A stretch of 64,000 bases of DNA, taken from the NCBI GenBank assembly GCA_963573385.1, contig CAUYLG010065623.1, positions 62,001 to 126,000 on the forward strand. Direction: 5' to 3'. Positions 11,877-26,585 of the stretch are shown here, in pieces (position 1 is the stretch's first letter; every line of letters starts with the position of its first letter). Source of the stretch: Cacajao melanocephalus. Lineage: Eukaryota > Chordata > Mammalia > Primates > Pitheciidae. The translations under genes were made by a program, and so were the position numbers. The notes under the pieces are model-generated. The model was not told where the DNA came from, made no database searches, and worked only from the letters and a program-made list of their open reading frames with translations.

Positions 11877-13324
11877 CTGCAAGCAAAAACAGATCTCGAA
11901 ATCAGAAACCACCATATCAATAAGAACAGCTCTGGCTTCATCTATAGCACATAAGGCAATACTTAAGTTGGGTGTAGACTGCTGCATGTGAGTCACAGGC
12001 CTATTATGGATGGGTCTGGGCTGACGCTGGGCTACTCAGGGATAGCATACCCCTGATACCACCCACTGTGCTTGGATAGAGAAGGTGAGCTACATTTCTC
12101 AACTAATATGTTTGCCCATAGAAACCATTATTCACTACTTCCATGTGGAGAAAAACAAATGGGTACTTTCAGAGAACTAAATTTCTCAGTTTTTTTAAAG
12201 GCAAAGCAACAGGTGCTCTCTATCAAGACAAACAAAAACGCTTACATTAACAATGTATTTTTTTCACAGTCAAAATTTCTAGATCACCTCCTGGGTTCAA
12301 CCAATGCTCAGCCCAGTCTTCAACACGTTTCAATACAAGACTTTGCTGCAATGAACACAAGAGCTAGAACACAAAGTACATGTTCAAAGAATATTGAATG
12401 ATTATGTAGGAATCTTATGTGACATGGATCTTTCCTGGGCTGTTCCAAAATTACAATCTGGCCACTCTGGAATGTAAATAAGAAAACTGTTCTTTCCCGA
12501 TTGTGAAGACAGACCAGGGAGGTTATTATTAGTCCTGCCATCACTAGGACAGTAGCAGACTATAAGCAGATAACCCAGGTCTTTAACAACAAACCTGCCA
12601 CTAATAAAAACACTTAATAAGCATAAACAAGGTAACAAATAAAGGTGAAAGGCAAGACACCCACTTAGAACTAATATGAATTATAAAGGACCTCAGAAAT
12701 CAGGAGCATTTCCTAAAGTCCAGGGCAACATATTTTTCCCATTGGCAAAGGGCAATGTCCCATGAGGTCCAAAATCCTGGCACATGGTAGACATTGGCTA
12801 CATGCATTATGGCAAGGAGAATAGAGCAGGCAACCATGAGAACAATGGGCCAAATGAACAGAGGAAAATACAATATCCTGCCATGGTCTGAACATTTTGT
12901 ATCATCTTGGGCAACCCAAGCTCAGCACAAGAATGGAAATCTCAACACTCTTACTCAACCACTATGAGGTCACAGATTCTGAACTGTCCTCAGAGCATGA
13001 ATTAAACCACACAGGACAGAGATTCTTGACTTGATTCCCAGGCCATGAGCCTGGGAAACAGCTTATCTGGGAAAGGTAGGTTACGAACTGTTCATCTGCT
13101 AGTCTAAGAGGATGGGTATCTATCTAGAAGTCCAATAACTTCTAGAGCATAATGAGCTCCCCCAGCTCTGGGCTAAGGAGGCCAGCCAGATTCCAGATTC
13201 CAGTTCGCTGGAGCTCCAGTGGGCTCACAGGCAGAGGCAGAGCACTGCAGCCAGAGCTACAGGCTACTTGGCCACAAGGAGTCAGCCAGATGAGTGTGTC
13301 CAATGCAATGGAGAACTGAAATTT

Positions 13325-13552
13325 GTTCAGTGCCTCCTCTGCACCAGAGACTGCTGGTGCTTTTATATACATCTTCTTAACCCTCCCAGTGAGTTGGCAG
13401 TAAACATTATCCCAATTTTACAGACGAGGAAACAGGCCAAGAGGGAACATGTAAATCTTTCAGCCAAGGGCACAAGCCAATCAGCAGCAGAGTTAGTTTT
13501 CAAACAAAAATCTGTTTGACCCCAGAAGTCATTTTAGTCTGTTGTATCACAC
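13325..13552 (+). repeat. MIR element
   Basis: The string cagtgcctcctctgcaccag, then tatcccaattttacagacga, ggaaacaggccaagaggga and a tail ending tgtatcacactg follow the MIR order. It is diverged. Confidence 0.7.
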
Positions 13553-14341
13553 TGTTTCCCAAACAGAGAAAGAAATCCAAGCATTTTAAGAGACATTTAA
13601 AAAAATATGCTCAAAATAGGCAATCAACAAATATTCAGTGAGCCCAGGAAATGTCCACTCAAATCGCCAAGCTTTCACTGAGCACGTACTACCTATCAGG
13701 GCCTAGCGTGAAGGCTAAGCAGGCCACAACAAAGGGCCTTAAGCAGTTCTTCCCTGAGTGTGAGGGCACACAGAATGGTAAGTTCTCTGGGTCTTGAGTA
13801 CATGAGTATCTTAAGACGTAATCATCCCCTACACCACCTGCTCACTCCCACCTCCTTCTTTCCTTTCCCTACTTCCCTCTCTTCCTTTATTAGCTCATTC
13901 TCTAGTTCTCCATCCTTTTGTCTACCTACCTTGTTCCCAACATGATTTTAGGCAGTTTGCAAAACAAATATTTCAAGTTAAAAAATAAATCATAAAAATT
14001 AAAGCAGGTAGGAAAGTAAGTTAAAGTCAGAGTTACAGTCAGTAGAAAATCTATACCATACACTTCTATCAACAGCTAGAGATGGACTATAATGTACATG
14101 TGAGCTTCCTAGTTGCCAATGCAAAAGGGAAAATGCACAAGTGCACATGTCAGGGTCCACACAGTAATGTCTTTAGATTACTGAAATCTGAGGGGGAAAA
14201 AAAATCTTCCATGAAAATTCATTCATTTATTCAACAAGTATGTTTTTAAAAAACCTACCAGATGCCAATGCCTAGAAACATGGCAGTTACTAGTAAAACA
14301 AAATCCCCTGTTGAGTACTTGAGCATCTTAAGATCATGCTC

Positions 14342-14634
14342 AGCCTGGACACAGCGGCTCATGCCTGTAATCCTAGCAATTTGGAGGCTGAGCTGGGTAG
14401 ATCACTTGAGCCCCAGGAGTTCAAGATCAGCCTAGGCAACATAGTAGAAACTGTCTCTACAAAAAAAAAGCCCCTGTGGTGGCATGGGCCTGTAGTCACA
14501 GCTGTTTGAGAAGCTGAGGTGGGAGGATTTGATTGAACCTGGGAGGTTGAGGCTTCAATGCGCTTTGATCCTGCCACTGTACTGCAGCCTAGGGGACAGA
14601 GTGAGACTCTGTCTTAAAAAAAAAAAAAAAAAAA
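14342..14634 (+). mobile_element. Alu, old (AluJ-like)
   Basis: A diverged dimer: cggctcatgcctgtaatcct near the head, a short internal A run (14461-14469), gcctgtagtcacagctgttt in the right monomer, and gacagagtgagactctgtct followed by a 20-base A tail. The high divergence suggests an old subfamily. Confidence 0.93.
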
Positions 14635-16918
14635 GACATTCATGCAGTTTGTCTTCTGATCAGCATTCAAAATACTGCTTTGATGGGATTTTTAAAAGTC
14701 TCATAATGTATCTCTTTTGAAAGCTAAGAGTCTACTCTGCTTCCATCATTGCCAAAATCCCTCTAACTATTTTAGCTGTCAGGTTGTGATTGGTCATATC
14801 AATGTTCCAGCTGATGAAGATAATATTTTCACTGGTTCCAATAGCCATTCCAATTGGTCATGCCAGTGTTTGAATTAGTCACACTAACATTCCAAATAGA
14901 TATTCACAATTGGACACACTAACCTTTTAATTAGAAACCTGAGGTTGTTTAATTTCATATAGTTCAGTAATAATAGAACATTTATTTATTCTCTTCTAGC
15001 TTATATCTATTAGCATGTGCTTCTACCTTTCATGATCATCTTCCCCTTGTCCCTGTTATAATTACTGTTCTGGTCCCTAAACTCAAAATCAGCCTTCAAC
15101 GAACTTATCCCAATTCCAGCTCTACTTCCCCATCTCCAGATCCAGCAAGGCCCCTAGCCACTATTACGAACTGTGATCTCTAAAATGTGTGTTTGAATAG
15201 GAGTTAGCTTATCCTACAGCCTCAATTGCTCCTTCTACTTCCAACATAAAGTGAATCTTGTTTTTTTCAACAGTATTACACATTCTTCCCAATCATTTCA
15301 AGTGGAGACCACTCAGCTTCCACCAACCCAATTTATAGAACTCCGTCCTCCCTATTCCAGGGCTGCTTCCAAGCCACTTTTTGGCCCCCTCCGACCATCT
15401 GCATCTATCCTCCTATTCTAAGGCAGCGCTCTTCACTTATACCACATTCTCCCCAAACACTCAGAACCAGCTGGCTTCCCTCAGGCTTTTGTCTTGATCA
15501 ACAGCTTTCCTACCTACTTTAGGCGCATTCCGTCTCCTCAATAGCTTCCACATCTTTGTTATTAACTTTTCAATTCAGTATCCACTCTGGCTTCACATTC
15601 TTTGACCTCAGCTCCAATAGGCTTTGTTTTCCACTTCATTTCAGCTTCTCAGCAGCATGGTCACAACTTGGACTCAGGTTTATCCAGCATGTGTTTGCTT
15701 TGCTTCTAAAATTTTCATCTCTGAAATTCCTCTGGCCACAATTGTCTGACCTTTCCTCTGTCCCACTTGCTCACTCAACTTCTAATTGCTCCTGTGGCCA
15801 CTAGTTACTTAGTAACTCTCTATTTTCCTGGTTTATCAACTTCCTTGAAGCAATATTACTCTCCTTATCCACTCTATATTTTGAGGTTGGTCACTTCAAT
15901 TGTATTCATACCTACAGCAGAAAATCCTCCTAGGAGCTCATCCCTGTCTCCAGGCCCCACGTGTGTTTGTCAGTCTTTTGTCTGTGATTCCACTCTCCAT
16001 GGCTTAAAAATTGCTAGTGAAAATCACTTAATGATGCCAGTTGGTTTCCATACAAATTTATGCTATCTAATTACCGCTGACTTTCCAATACTGCCTGGCA
16101 AAACTTGTGTTTGTCTCTGGCTGATTCGTTTCAGAAACTGTTCCAAGTCTTTTCTGTTCTGCTCAAGCCTAAACCCCTACCACGTCCCCCTCTTCTCCTC
16201 AGATAATCTCTCCTCATATTTGCTGAAAAGATAAAATGCATCTGTTCATTGAATGTAAGTTCTATTTCAAAGTTTCCCAGCATCATTTCTCATTCATGTA
16301 TCTTAAATTCCTGTCTTAGAGAAAGCAAGCCCATAGTTCCTTTCCAAGGCTAATCTGCCACAATTGCACATTGCCATCTTCTCTGCAGGCTTCTTTCACC
16401 TTTGAAAACTGTTCTCTAGCTCAGAAAACTTCCAGTTGCACATAAAAAGTACACATCAAAGGATACAATGCTTCCAGAATTTGCTCCTGAATTGCCCCTG
16501 ACTGACCTTCCCATTTCTGGCTATTTCTCAGTCTCCAGACTCTTCATACATCCCCATACAACTTGACGAACCTTACGGTAACTTCCTGGTCAACCAGCAG
16601 TCTTTGGCTCTGTCTCTGAGTTCTGGTCCTGTTTCTCCCTCCAGCTGGTAACTCAGAATGGCTCCTGCTCACATGGTCCAAGACTCTTCCTCACTTCTGT
16701 ACTGCCTTTGGGCAAGTTCCCACCAGGCTCTGTGCTACTCTAGATTAGGGCCATCAGTCATCCACTCTGACAGGCATTTAATCTCTCCCTCACCATCAGC
16801 TCCCATTCCTCAGGCTATAGACATGATCAAATTTCTGACATTCTAAAGAAACTTGACTTTGCCTTGCCCTCAAGCTACCATCATCAACTCCCATGTCCTC
16901 TTGCTGGGCCAATGCATG

Positions 16919-17125
16919 GGGGGGTGTGCGTGCGTTTATGGGTGGGTGAGGTGTGTGTGGAGTGTGTGTTTATGGGTGGGTGAGTAGGTGTATGTGGGGT
17001 GTGTGTGTTAATGGGTGGGTGAGTAGGTCTGTGTGGGGTGTGTGTATGTGTATGAGGGGTGTGTGTATGTGTATGAGTGGATGAGTAGGTGGGTAGGTGT
17101 GGGTGTGTAGGTGTGTGTGTCACTC
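16919..17125 (+). repeat. GT-rich minisatellite-like tract
   Basis: This is a 207-base tract of imperfect units built from gtgtgtg, tatgggtgggtgag and taggtgtatgtggggtgtgt. The motif tgggtgggtgag(taggt) recurs at roughly 16939, 16974 and 17014. The complementary strand gives a Thr/His/Pro-rich frame (16884-17123) that I do not regard as a gene. It is probably length-polymorphic. Confidence 0.9.
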
Positions 17126-18099
17126 CTCAATACGATTTCTGCCTGCCTGAAACTGGCTTCTGCCTTCACCAGCTAGGGCACAGAAATCGTTCTGGAACCA
17201 ATGTACAAACTTTAAGATGCAGCTTGCATTTCTCAGGTCTTAACTGTCTCACCCTTCATCCACTCAATGTAAGCTACTCCTAGCCACCCCATCTTCCTTG
17301 CTCCACGTTTTCCTGGCCCTTCTTTTTTCTTCTCCATCTCCTTTGCTGGCTCCCTTTATCTGTCTAGCCTGTAAGGAAAACACTTTTGGGGCCCTTGTTC
17401 TCATTCTCAAGACTGGAGTCAGCTCTGATCCAGGATGTCTGGAGCATCCACATCCTTGCTAGGCAACGCTTGCCCCCTGCTGAAGGCTTCCTGACCTTCA
17501 GGGTGGAATCCTTTTGGGAACCTCCTGGAGCTACTGCAGTGTGGGGAGGGGAGCTGAGGGGAGACAGCGAGCTGAGGATAAGGGGCAGCGGCTTCACAGG
17601 CAGCACTCTGCTTCTGCTCCCAATAGTTTGAAGGTTGCCGATGCAAATGACAAGAGGGAGGAGGTCTGGGGGAGGCTGGTTTGTTTTACTCACTGTGGTA
17701 GACCACGAAACTGGGTAATAAAGGCTTAGAAAAAAAATCAATGGACAACACTGTCACTAACTTTTTTCAGAAGGACAAATACTTCTCGTTTCTCAGAAAT
17801 AAAGGAAGTTTATATCTCGGAGAAACTCATCATTCATTTCCTTTTACCAAAACTCAAGTTCTGATTAAGCTGAACAAAAACATTTGGCTTTCAACTTATT
17901 CTCTCCTTAAAGGGCCACATCTTGAAGCAATTACCTCCATCTTTAAGTGTGGAATATGACCCTGGGAGTTACTGACCAATGACAGAGGACCACAGCCAGA
18001 CTGGCAACCTGAAACCAGAATGAAAGAACGGGCCGCGGAAAGGCATGAAAGGAAAAATAAGTCTCTTTGCCCTTTGAAGTAAAAGGCCCAGGTCTTGCA

Positions 18100-18300
18100 G
18101 GGAGGCTTCTTTCATGGATAACACTGTGCAGACAAGAGGTGCTTGTAGCCAACCCAAGTTTGAGTCCAGACTCAGTCCTCACTAACTCAATCATCTCTCT
18201 GGACCTCACTGTTATCTGTAAAAATGAAGTTAAAGTATCTACTTTGCCCTATAGTCTGGATACCCAACATCAAATGGGATAAATGTGAAGAAACTCATTA
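18100..18300 (-). repeat. MIR, inverted (probable)
   Basis: The text aagtttgagtccagactcag, cctcactaactcaatcatct and ctctggacctcactgttatc then tgtaaaaatgaag matches the complement-side MIR pattern 'gggttcgaatcctggctctgcc...cttaacctctctgagcctcagtttcctcatctgtaaaatg'. Confidence 0.6.
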
Positions 18301-18923
18301 GCTCATAAATTCCCCAGAGGGAGTTTTAGGGAATATTTGAAAAATTCCTGTTTTCTTCACTTATGAATCAGTGTATTACCTGCCTCAGACAGATTTGTGT
18401 TCCCACCAGAACATGTACACAGCTCATTTAATATTTTCTTTGAGATAGAAATATCTGTTTAAAGGCTCTCCTGGGAAATTTATCAGTCAGCTACTAGGCC
18501 TGTGTCTTAGGCCCACAACCTTCTACTCAGTGTCTTGACTTACAATGGCCATTTGTGTGATAGCCTGTGCTTAGTAACACTGGAAAAACTTTACTAGAGC
18601 TCTGAGAAGTAAGAGATGGGCAATACAGAGGCTATATAAGAAAACAGGTACACTGACTTTCCCAGATCAACAGCAAATAGCAATCTACAGAAACTCATAT
18701 CCATGAACTCTCAATCCCCTGTATTTGTCACTCCCCAACCTCAACTAAAAGCCAAGACAATGAAGTTGCCTAAACCCTAAAGCTCTGGGTCAGCAGGGAG
18801 GATGGAAATAGAGGCTGGTGTTGTCCAAGGTTTCCCAAAAGCAGGATTATGTCTTCACAAGGTTTGCATCCTTACTTCCTCCCCACAGTGCTCCCTTTCC
18901 CTGTGTTCTGTTTTGACATTGAA

Positions 18924-18961
18924 CTGTTCACATTGATTATTTCTGTTCACATTGATTATGT
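18924..18961. repeat. 19-base tandem duplication
   Basis: Two adjacent 19-base units, ctgttcacattgattattt and ctgttcacattgattatgt, differ at one base. The duplicate is recent-looking, with no sign of function. Confidence 0.9.
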
Positions 18962-19457
18962 CTGTAAATGACCAGTCTGGAAAATGCTCTATTTGGCCAC
19001 TAGCTCCATGTAAAGCCTCTTATCTCCTGAGTAGCATCAGCTTCTTCGCGGAGATCATCCTCTAGAGAAGGGTCAGTGATCAGAGGCAGAGGAGTTTATT
19101 GTGCAGGAACCTACTAGACCCCAGAGAGCTCAAAGGGGTTACTTTAGAAAAAGCCACTATAGGCCTCAAGTATATCACAGATCAGGGAAACCCTCCCCAC
19201 GATACAGAGATTTTTGTTGCCAGTATAGTTTGAGCCAGTCATGAGAAGATCGCTGGTCCATGCCTCAAATCCTAGGGGACAATCCTGGGCCCTGGCCTCT
19301 GATAACCTCGGTGTGCAGCTGAGCAATGCCTTGATCTGCTTAAGGACTAGAGAGGCAGGGCCCAGCACTGTGAGTTCCATTTTCAGGCTCAGATAATACC
19401 AGACCAGTGAAAACTGACTCAGACTGTCCCACCTCTAAAGATCCTTTTGAGAAATGT

Positions 19458-19741
<284 letters not shown>

Positions 19742-19872
19742 TGAGAAATGTCTCTTCTTAATGGAGAATGTTTCTTAGGCAATCTAGACATGCTCAGTGA
19801 GTCTAAGACCACATCTGAGTAGGCGCATCCATAAGCAGTCCTGAGAGCTACAAGGTATGTCTATATGTCTAT

Positions 19873-19905
19873 GTAGACAGCTATGAGATGCTTGTAGCTG
19901 TCTAC
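19873..19905. other. Perfect 11-base inverted repeat (hairpin)
   Basis: GTAGACAGCTA (19873-19883) pairs perfectly with TAGCTGTCTAC (19895-19905) around an 11-base loop. The surrounding text also repeats agcagtcctgagag (near 19834 and 19910) and gagatgctt.tagctgtc, so the hairpin sits in a small rearranged duplication. Confidence 0.85.
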
Positions 19906-20399
19906 TTATAGCAGTCCTGAGAGATGCTTATAGCTGTCATGTTCCTTTCCCACCCCAAGTCTTGCAGTGGGCTGCAAAATAGAAACATTATTTTGCCCTC
20001 AAAAGTGTTCATAATCTAGGTGGGCTCATGTGGACCTGCTTCTTTGCTGACTCTGGTTTGCTTTTCTGACTCTAAGAGAGGTCTTCATGCTCTTTGTGGA
20101 GGCTGGATGAGTCCATGTGTGGACAAAAACACATGGGAGCTGGGAGATCAGCCCTGACCAGGGACAGGCTAAGAATGTTGTGGCTAGGGGTACAGCAGAT
20201 ACATGGCTCATGAACTGGGTAGGGAATTAACGCCTCACCTCTTGTGCTCCTGGAGGGAGGTTGATATTGGTCAGAACAGCTATGGAGACAGCTCAATGGG
20301 GTTCTTGGAGCCCTTGTAATCATAAGGTTTGGGCTATGCTCATTGGATTTGGCTTTTCCTAAATCTCCCTAGAGGTCTTCCAGCCTGTGGGGGCCAAGT

Positions 20400-20610
20400 C
20401 TAGAGCAGAGGTTGCAGATTGGAGGCCTGCAGGCCAGCCTTGACCTATAGGTGATTCAAAGAGCATTTCTAAAAACTTAAATTAGCTGCTAACATTTTAA
20501 AAGCAGACATCTTTAACTTAATAAATCTGGATTTCAAGTCTCTTGTGAAAAATGAGAATATCTAGCATTACCATGCCTAAATGGTCAGTCAAGTGGAGTA
20601 GAACAGCAGC
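20400..20610. repeat. Probable hAT-type DNA transposon fragment
   Basis: The text gcagaggttgcagattggag, gcctgcaggccagccttgac, then aattagctgctaacatttta and ctggatttcaagtctctt resembles an old hAT (MER-type) non-autonomous element. The exact family is not assigned. Confidence 0.4.
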
Positions 20611-22369
20611 TGCTGCCTTCAGACAGGATGTCTTCAGAATGCAAGATCATCAGGAGCAGCAAACCCAGAAGAAGCACCTTATCTATAGGCAGTTAGAAGG
20701 TGCATGCTGAGACAGTGAAAGGATTTCCTTCAGAGCCTTTGAGAAGCAGGCTCACTTTTGCTCTGGGCAGGAATGATTTCTGAGGCTGGCAGAAAGAGGC
20801 AATTGTTTGCCTCCATTCTCTGCCTCTGCCTCTAGGCCATGAGTCAGTCATTCTTGCTTCTACCACCAGAAGCCAAGGGCCCTGCAGCCAGGATATCTCA
20901 GTCAAATTGGGCAAGTGTTTGCCTGTTCTCAGCTCAGAAAATGCATACATACTCCAAGCCAGAGATATCATTGCATCAGCGCTGTGGTGCAATAATTAAG
21001 TGTCTTCACAGACAGCATCAAACAGTCTTCAGGAAAGCAACAGCATGTGTGGCCGAAGATTCAACTTTGGATTTAGATTTGGGAACTCAAAACATCTCAA
21101 GCTCTGGTGCCACCCAGCCCAGCGAACACATGGGTGGGCGATGAGGCTCAGATGTGTCCTATGGCTTGAACTCAATTTGTTAAGAAAGGAACACTGCATA
21201 CTGCTATCATTTTACCCTTGGCTGTTTGAGGGAACGCAATGAAAGCTTATGAGCAGAAAAATAACTTGGTCAAATTCAGGAATCTTTGAAACTCGGAAGT
21301 GGCTACCTACTCCAATCTATGTCAGGTTAAGACATCTAGCTCTGTGGCACATGGTACCACATGCCCAATACCAAACCCATAGCACACAAGAAAGAGGATT
21401 TAGAATAAACAGGATAAAAAAGGTAACTGAGCTTAAGACTTTTTAAAAGGTCTACAATGCCATCCATGGGAATGCTTAGCGGAACTAGACAGCCTCTCTC
21501 CAAGTGGTGCTGGGCATCACAACCAGACTCCTTGACGCAGAGACTTTGAGAATGGAGCAGAAACACTGCCATAGACAGCTATGTAGAGCAGGCTCCGAGA
21601 AGCCAGCATGGGCAGTCAGACAACTCAGCTACTACAATGCAGCTATTCTCTGACCTCTCCCAGCATCACCTTCCTGAAACATCAACCTTCTGACATGTTC
21701 CCTTCCCTATTCAAATGTTCTTGGTCTGTTTCTGGATTGTTTACACCATTCCATCATCTTTCTCCCTTATCTTTCTCATCTGAAAACCACACCTTGAGCA
21801 GACCTGAAAACACAATCTAGTAGGTTGTTTTTTGCACTCTTTGTGAAAATACTTTCATCATTTGAGATTTTCTTCCATCAGGCTATTTTCTTTCCTGGGT
21901 CTTCAAAAGAAAGACTCAATTTTTTTTTAAAAGCCTCAATTCCTCTTTCTAGCCAGATTTTTAGGGAATATCACGAACAAGAGAAATGGCACACAATCTA
22001 AGTAGAAAATCAAATGGAGCCAAGAATGTGGTAACTTATTAATCAGCAATGAAAAGATAACAAACTAACAAAAGTTCCTGAGCCATTGGATCAGGTTTTT
22101 ATGAAGATGTATACATAAAAACACTGACTTACATTTTTTTAAAGGTCTTCAAAGGCACTCAGACAAAACTAACAAACACCAGAATTAAGATGTTTATTAT
22201 GAGACCAAAGGTAAAATGCAAAGCCTGTATTCACCAGTATGCTGTCAAGAAACAATCTGAGTCTTATGCTAATCATGACAATAAAAAAAAATGCTAGTGC
22301 TTTTGGGGGAAATATTATAAGCAGTCATCTAATTGAATCCACTCATTTTAAGGAACAAACTTTTGATCT

Positions 22370-22470
22370 TTAAGCAATTATGAGCATCTTTTATGTGCCA
22401 AGTACTATGCCAGGAGTTATAAGGCACACACACATAAGCTTCAGTCATTGTTTAACTTTCAAGATAACTT
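22370..22470 (+). repeat. MIR-like fragment
   Basis: Text such as tgagcatcttttatgtgcca followed by agtactatgccaggagttat resembles the start of MIR or a similar old SINE. It is too short to be sure. Confidence 0.4.
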
Positions 22471-23357
22471 AAAAAACAAGAATGATTTAAATTAAGGAAA
22501 ATTTAAAATTAGATACATTAATAGATTTCATTTACAAACTTAATTAGCTTCTGAACAAATTCTGAAAAGTTTTAATAAAAATTCCACACCCCTTCCTAAA
22601 AAATTGTAGCTCATTACTTATAATACAGGAAAAGTACTTAGGAACTGAAAAACAGTTAAGTCAATTCTGATACTTTTACTAAGAAAATCTATTATAAATG
22701 ATAATAAAGATGACAATACAGCAAAAATGTAAAATGGAAAAAATTACATGATATTAAACATACAAGATCTGAGAACTAAATTGCATATTTGATGTGACTA
22801 CGGATTTGGAAAGTACATGTACACATAACAAGGACAAAAAGGAACAAGGAGAAGACATTATTTGAATGATAGGAAACAGTTAAATATTTTTTCCATTTTG
22901 ATATCTACTGAATTATATTAAAATATTATTTATGTAATAATTTTTATTTTAAAAACTATATAGAGTAGGAAGAGGTACAGCGAGATGGGAAAGGGGCACA
23001 GAATCAACTGAGAATTGACTTTCTAAAACTCCAGATGACACCGCAGGATGAGGGTGAGGCCCCCAGCTGAGGTCTTCCTCACTGCACCAGGCCTGGAGGA
23101 AGTGCTAGCTGGGAATCTGTCTAACCAGCTCAGCAGGTTATTTGTCTCAGGGCAGCCCTTCCTTTCCCTACCCCCTCTGCTACTCTCAACGTTCAGGTTG
23201 GTTTCACCTGCTGTATAAACACTATACACTGAGCAGCCAATCCCACCTCCAGGTAGGATGGGAAAGCAGGCAGCGAGAGCTGTAGCCTGGGCACAGAAAG
23301 GGGCTTTGGCACATGAGCTGCTTCAGAACCCAGGGCCTTCAGTGCACCTGTCCTTAC

Positions 23358-23471
23358 CTGTTGAAGCATCTCTTCAGCAGCATTGAGTTTCACCTGGTGT
23401 CCTTCCAGACACACTTCCAGGTCTCGAATCTTCTCTCCCTGGGCTTCCACTTGGTCTGTGAGGACACTCAC
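23358..23471 (-). CDS. PPFIBP2: PPFIBP2 coding exon, coiled coil (about residues 125-162)
   Basis: This is a 114-base exon of 38 codons, phase 0 to phase 0. It begins VSVLTDQVEAQGEKIRDLEV and ends KLNAAEEMLQQ. The acceptor, ctggaatag, is at 23472-23473; its pyrimidine tract is short (gctttatttcctgg). The donor is cag/gtaagga at 23356-23357. Leu, Val and Ile recur every three to four residues (VLTDQV, KIRDLEVCLEGHQVKL), typical of a coiled coil with one Cys (CLEG). All residues match the liprin-beta-2 sequence I remember. An ATG-initiated reading in the same frame is fortuitous, since the exon is internal. Confidence 0.95.
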
Positions 23472-25684
23472 CTATTCCAGGAAATAAAGCAATGGTAGAG
23501 GAGCAGGGACTTGACGTGGGGCAGGAATGCCTCCCCACCACAGGGGAGCTGTGAAACCTCACCACTGACTCTTACACAGAGGAAATAGTTTTGCCTTTGG
23601 CTGAGTGGCAGGTAGAGGAAGTGTCCTGAACGAAGGCAGCTCCAGTTAGATTCTTACCTTACAAGGGAGTCTTGGCCACTGCTTTGATGACATGGGTCAC
23701 GTTTACTCCTCTTGACAGACTCAAGAGAAAAACACCCAACAGCCACAGGAGCTGCCTCTGGGCTGGACTCCTGCTCCTTAATTCTCTTACTGAACAGACC
23801 CGACCTGAAGGCACATCTCAGCAGGCTTGCCAGGACTTCTGCAGCCTCATGTGGAAGAGCCTTCCAAACTTCATGAAAACTAACCAATGACCTTACCTCT
23901 CTCATAAGGGTGTGAGGACTGTTCACCTATCAGGCGAGTGTTTTGATGCAATGAATGAATGTGGGCTGTAAAGGGCATGTATTAGCACTAACAAAACTTG
24001 GCTCCAGAAAGGGTTTTGTGCTTCACAGGCCAAAACATGACTCTAAGTCATAAATATAGAGAAGCCACATCACACATATGGTGGCAGGTAAAAAAGTTAT
24101 CTTTCTAAAGAACACTGAGAATCTCTATTGAAAATATGAATTAGTAAAAACTCATCTGCAGGAAGTCATTCAAATTATGCCCTAACTATATACTAGCAAT
24201 GGCTTTCATAGCCTTCTCTATTAGCAAACTGCCCAGGATCTTTTTTCTTTATTAAGAGATGGTTCAAAGCAAGAAGAAAGAGAATGAGTGTCCTCCCAAA
24301 AGTGAAGAAATTAGCAGTTGGTAAATTGAGATCCTTTAGACTTTTTTCATCAGAGTCATTGCCATTTGCATATACATTATCCAGAATTATTTCTCAGCCT
24401 GTAATGAAAGGATAGATGGAGCATGAGTTGATGTGAGTTGATTTATGAGTGTTTAAATAAATTTTCTGAATTATAACGCTCCTGTTTAAAAAGGAACTAA
24501 TCTAAATTAATATGCCTACTTTAAGCTCTCCATTTTTATGTTCCCAAATGATGAATGAATTATTGAAACATATTCCTGGAGTCGACACAGGGTTAACATT
24601 CCACTTTTAACCAAAAAAGTGGTTTAAAACCTTTGTAGGTGGGTGTTTATTTATTACTCCCTGTGGCTCAACACTCTCAGCCATCCTGAACTAACTCCAC
24701 TTTCAAAAAGGTAGGACTCTGGGGGTGGGCTTTGCTTGCTGGAATCCAGAGTTTCTGTCTGTGAAGGATGTTTTCTGGTTAATCTTATTATGGGGATTAG
24801 ACATTTCTATGGTCTATACCATGCCTTGAGGCCATGTGTTGGTGATACCCAAGGAATCATAGGATCTCTAGCATTCTATAACTAATTGTTCAGCTCCAGA
24901 AGACTTAGGAACATCAACGCTGATTCTAAGTATTATGAATGAAGGGATGTAGAAAATGTGGACAAAACACATAAAGATCCTAAAACGTGACCTTTGTTCA
25001 CTAAAAGCAACTATTTTTGAGACCCTACTAGATGCTAGGCATAGTTCTAGGTACTGGGGGACACAGGCATTACAAAAAAAGGCTGAAAATCCTTAAGGAT
25101 TTTCATTACAATGAAGATATAAGAGATTTGGGATTTGTTTTTAACTAATCCTAGAAACAGAGTATTTTGTTACGTGTGATTTGTCTTGTTTTACGAGAAC
25201 TAGGAAAACTTTCTGGGCCAAGGGCTCCAAATTAAGTCAGTCTGGCTGAGCTTCTGTGTGCATTAAGCAAGAGCCTCTACCCTGCTGAGAATCTGTCTAA
25301 CCAGCTCCACTGGGCCACTGCAGAATAGGAGTGATCACATAACAGACACTCCTGGAGTCTGCCCACAGTAGAGTAGAAACCACGAGGGTCAACTTCTAAC
25401 TTTACTGGTAAGCAGCTTCCCAATTGTGTTAGGATTATTTAAATAGGGATTATTCAAGAATTCAGAATTTTAGAAAACTATGAATGTGAAAGGAAGCATT
25501 ATTACACAGGACTTTTAAAAATTAAATTGTAATCCTCTCTGAATAGGAACGTGCTATTTCAATCATGAAGGGTCCCGGTTCAAAAGTTTGCAATTTCATA
25601 CTGTTTGCTGCAAAATCTTACACTGGATACTCTTTCACTAATCATGTCATTGGGATAAGAGTTTCAAATTACACATCCCTCAAA

Positions 25685-26585
<901 letters not shown>

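Noticed and set aside
15556..16234. Overlapping open frames in a pyrimidine-rich stretch (a 155-codon plus-strand frame)
   Set aside because: The Ser/Leu/Phe/Pro-rich translation reflects the base composition. I recognise no gene or repeat with confidence.
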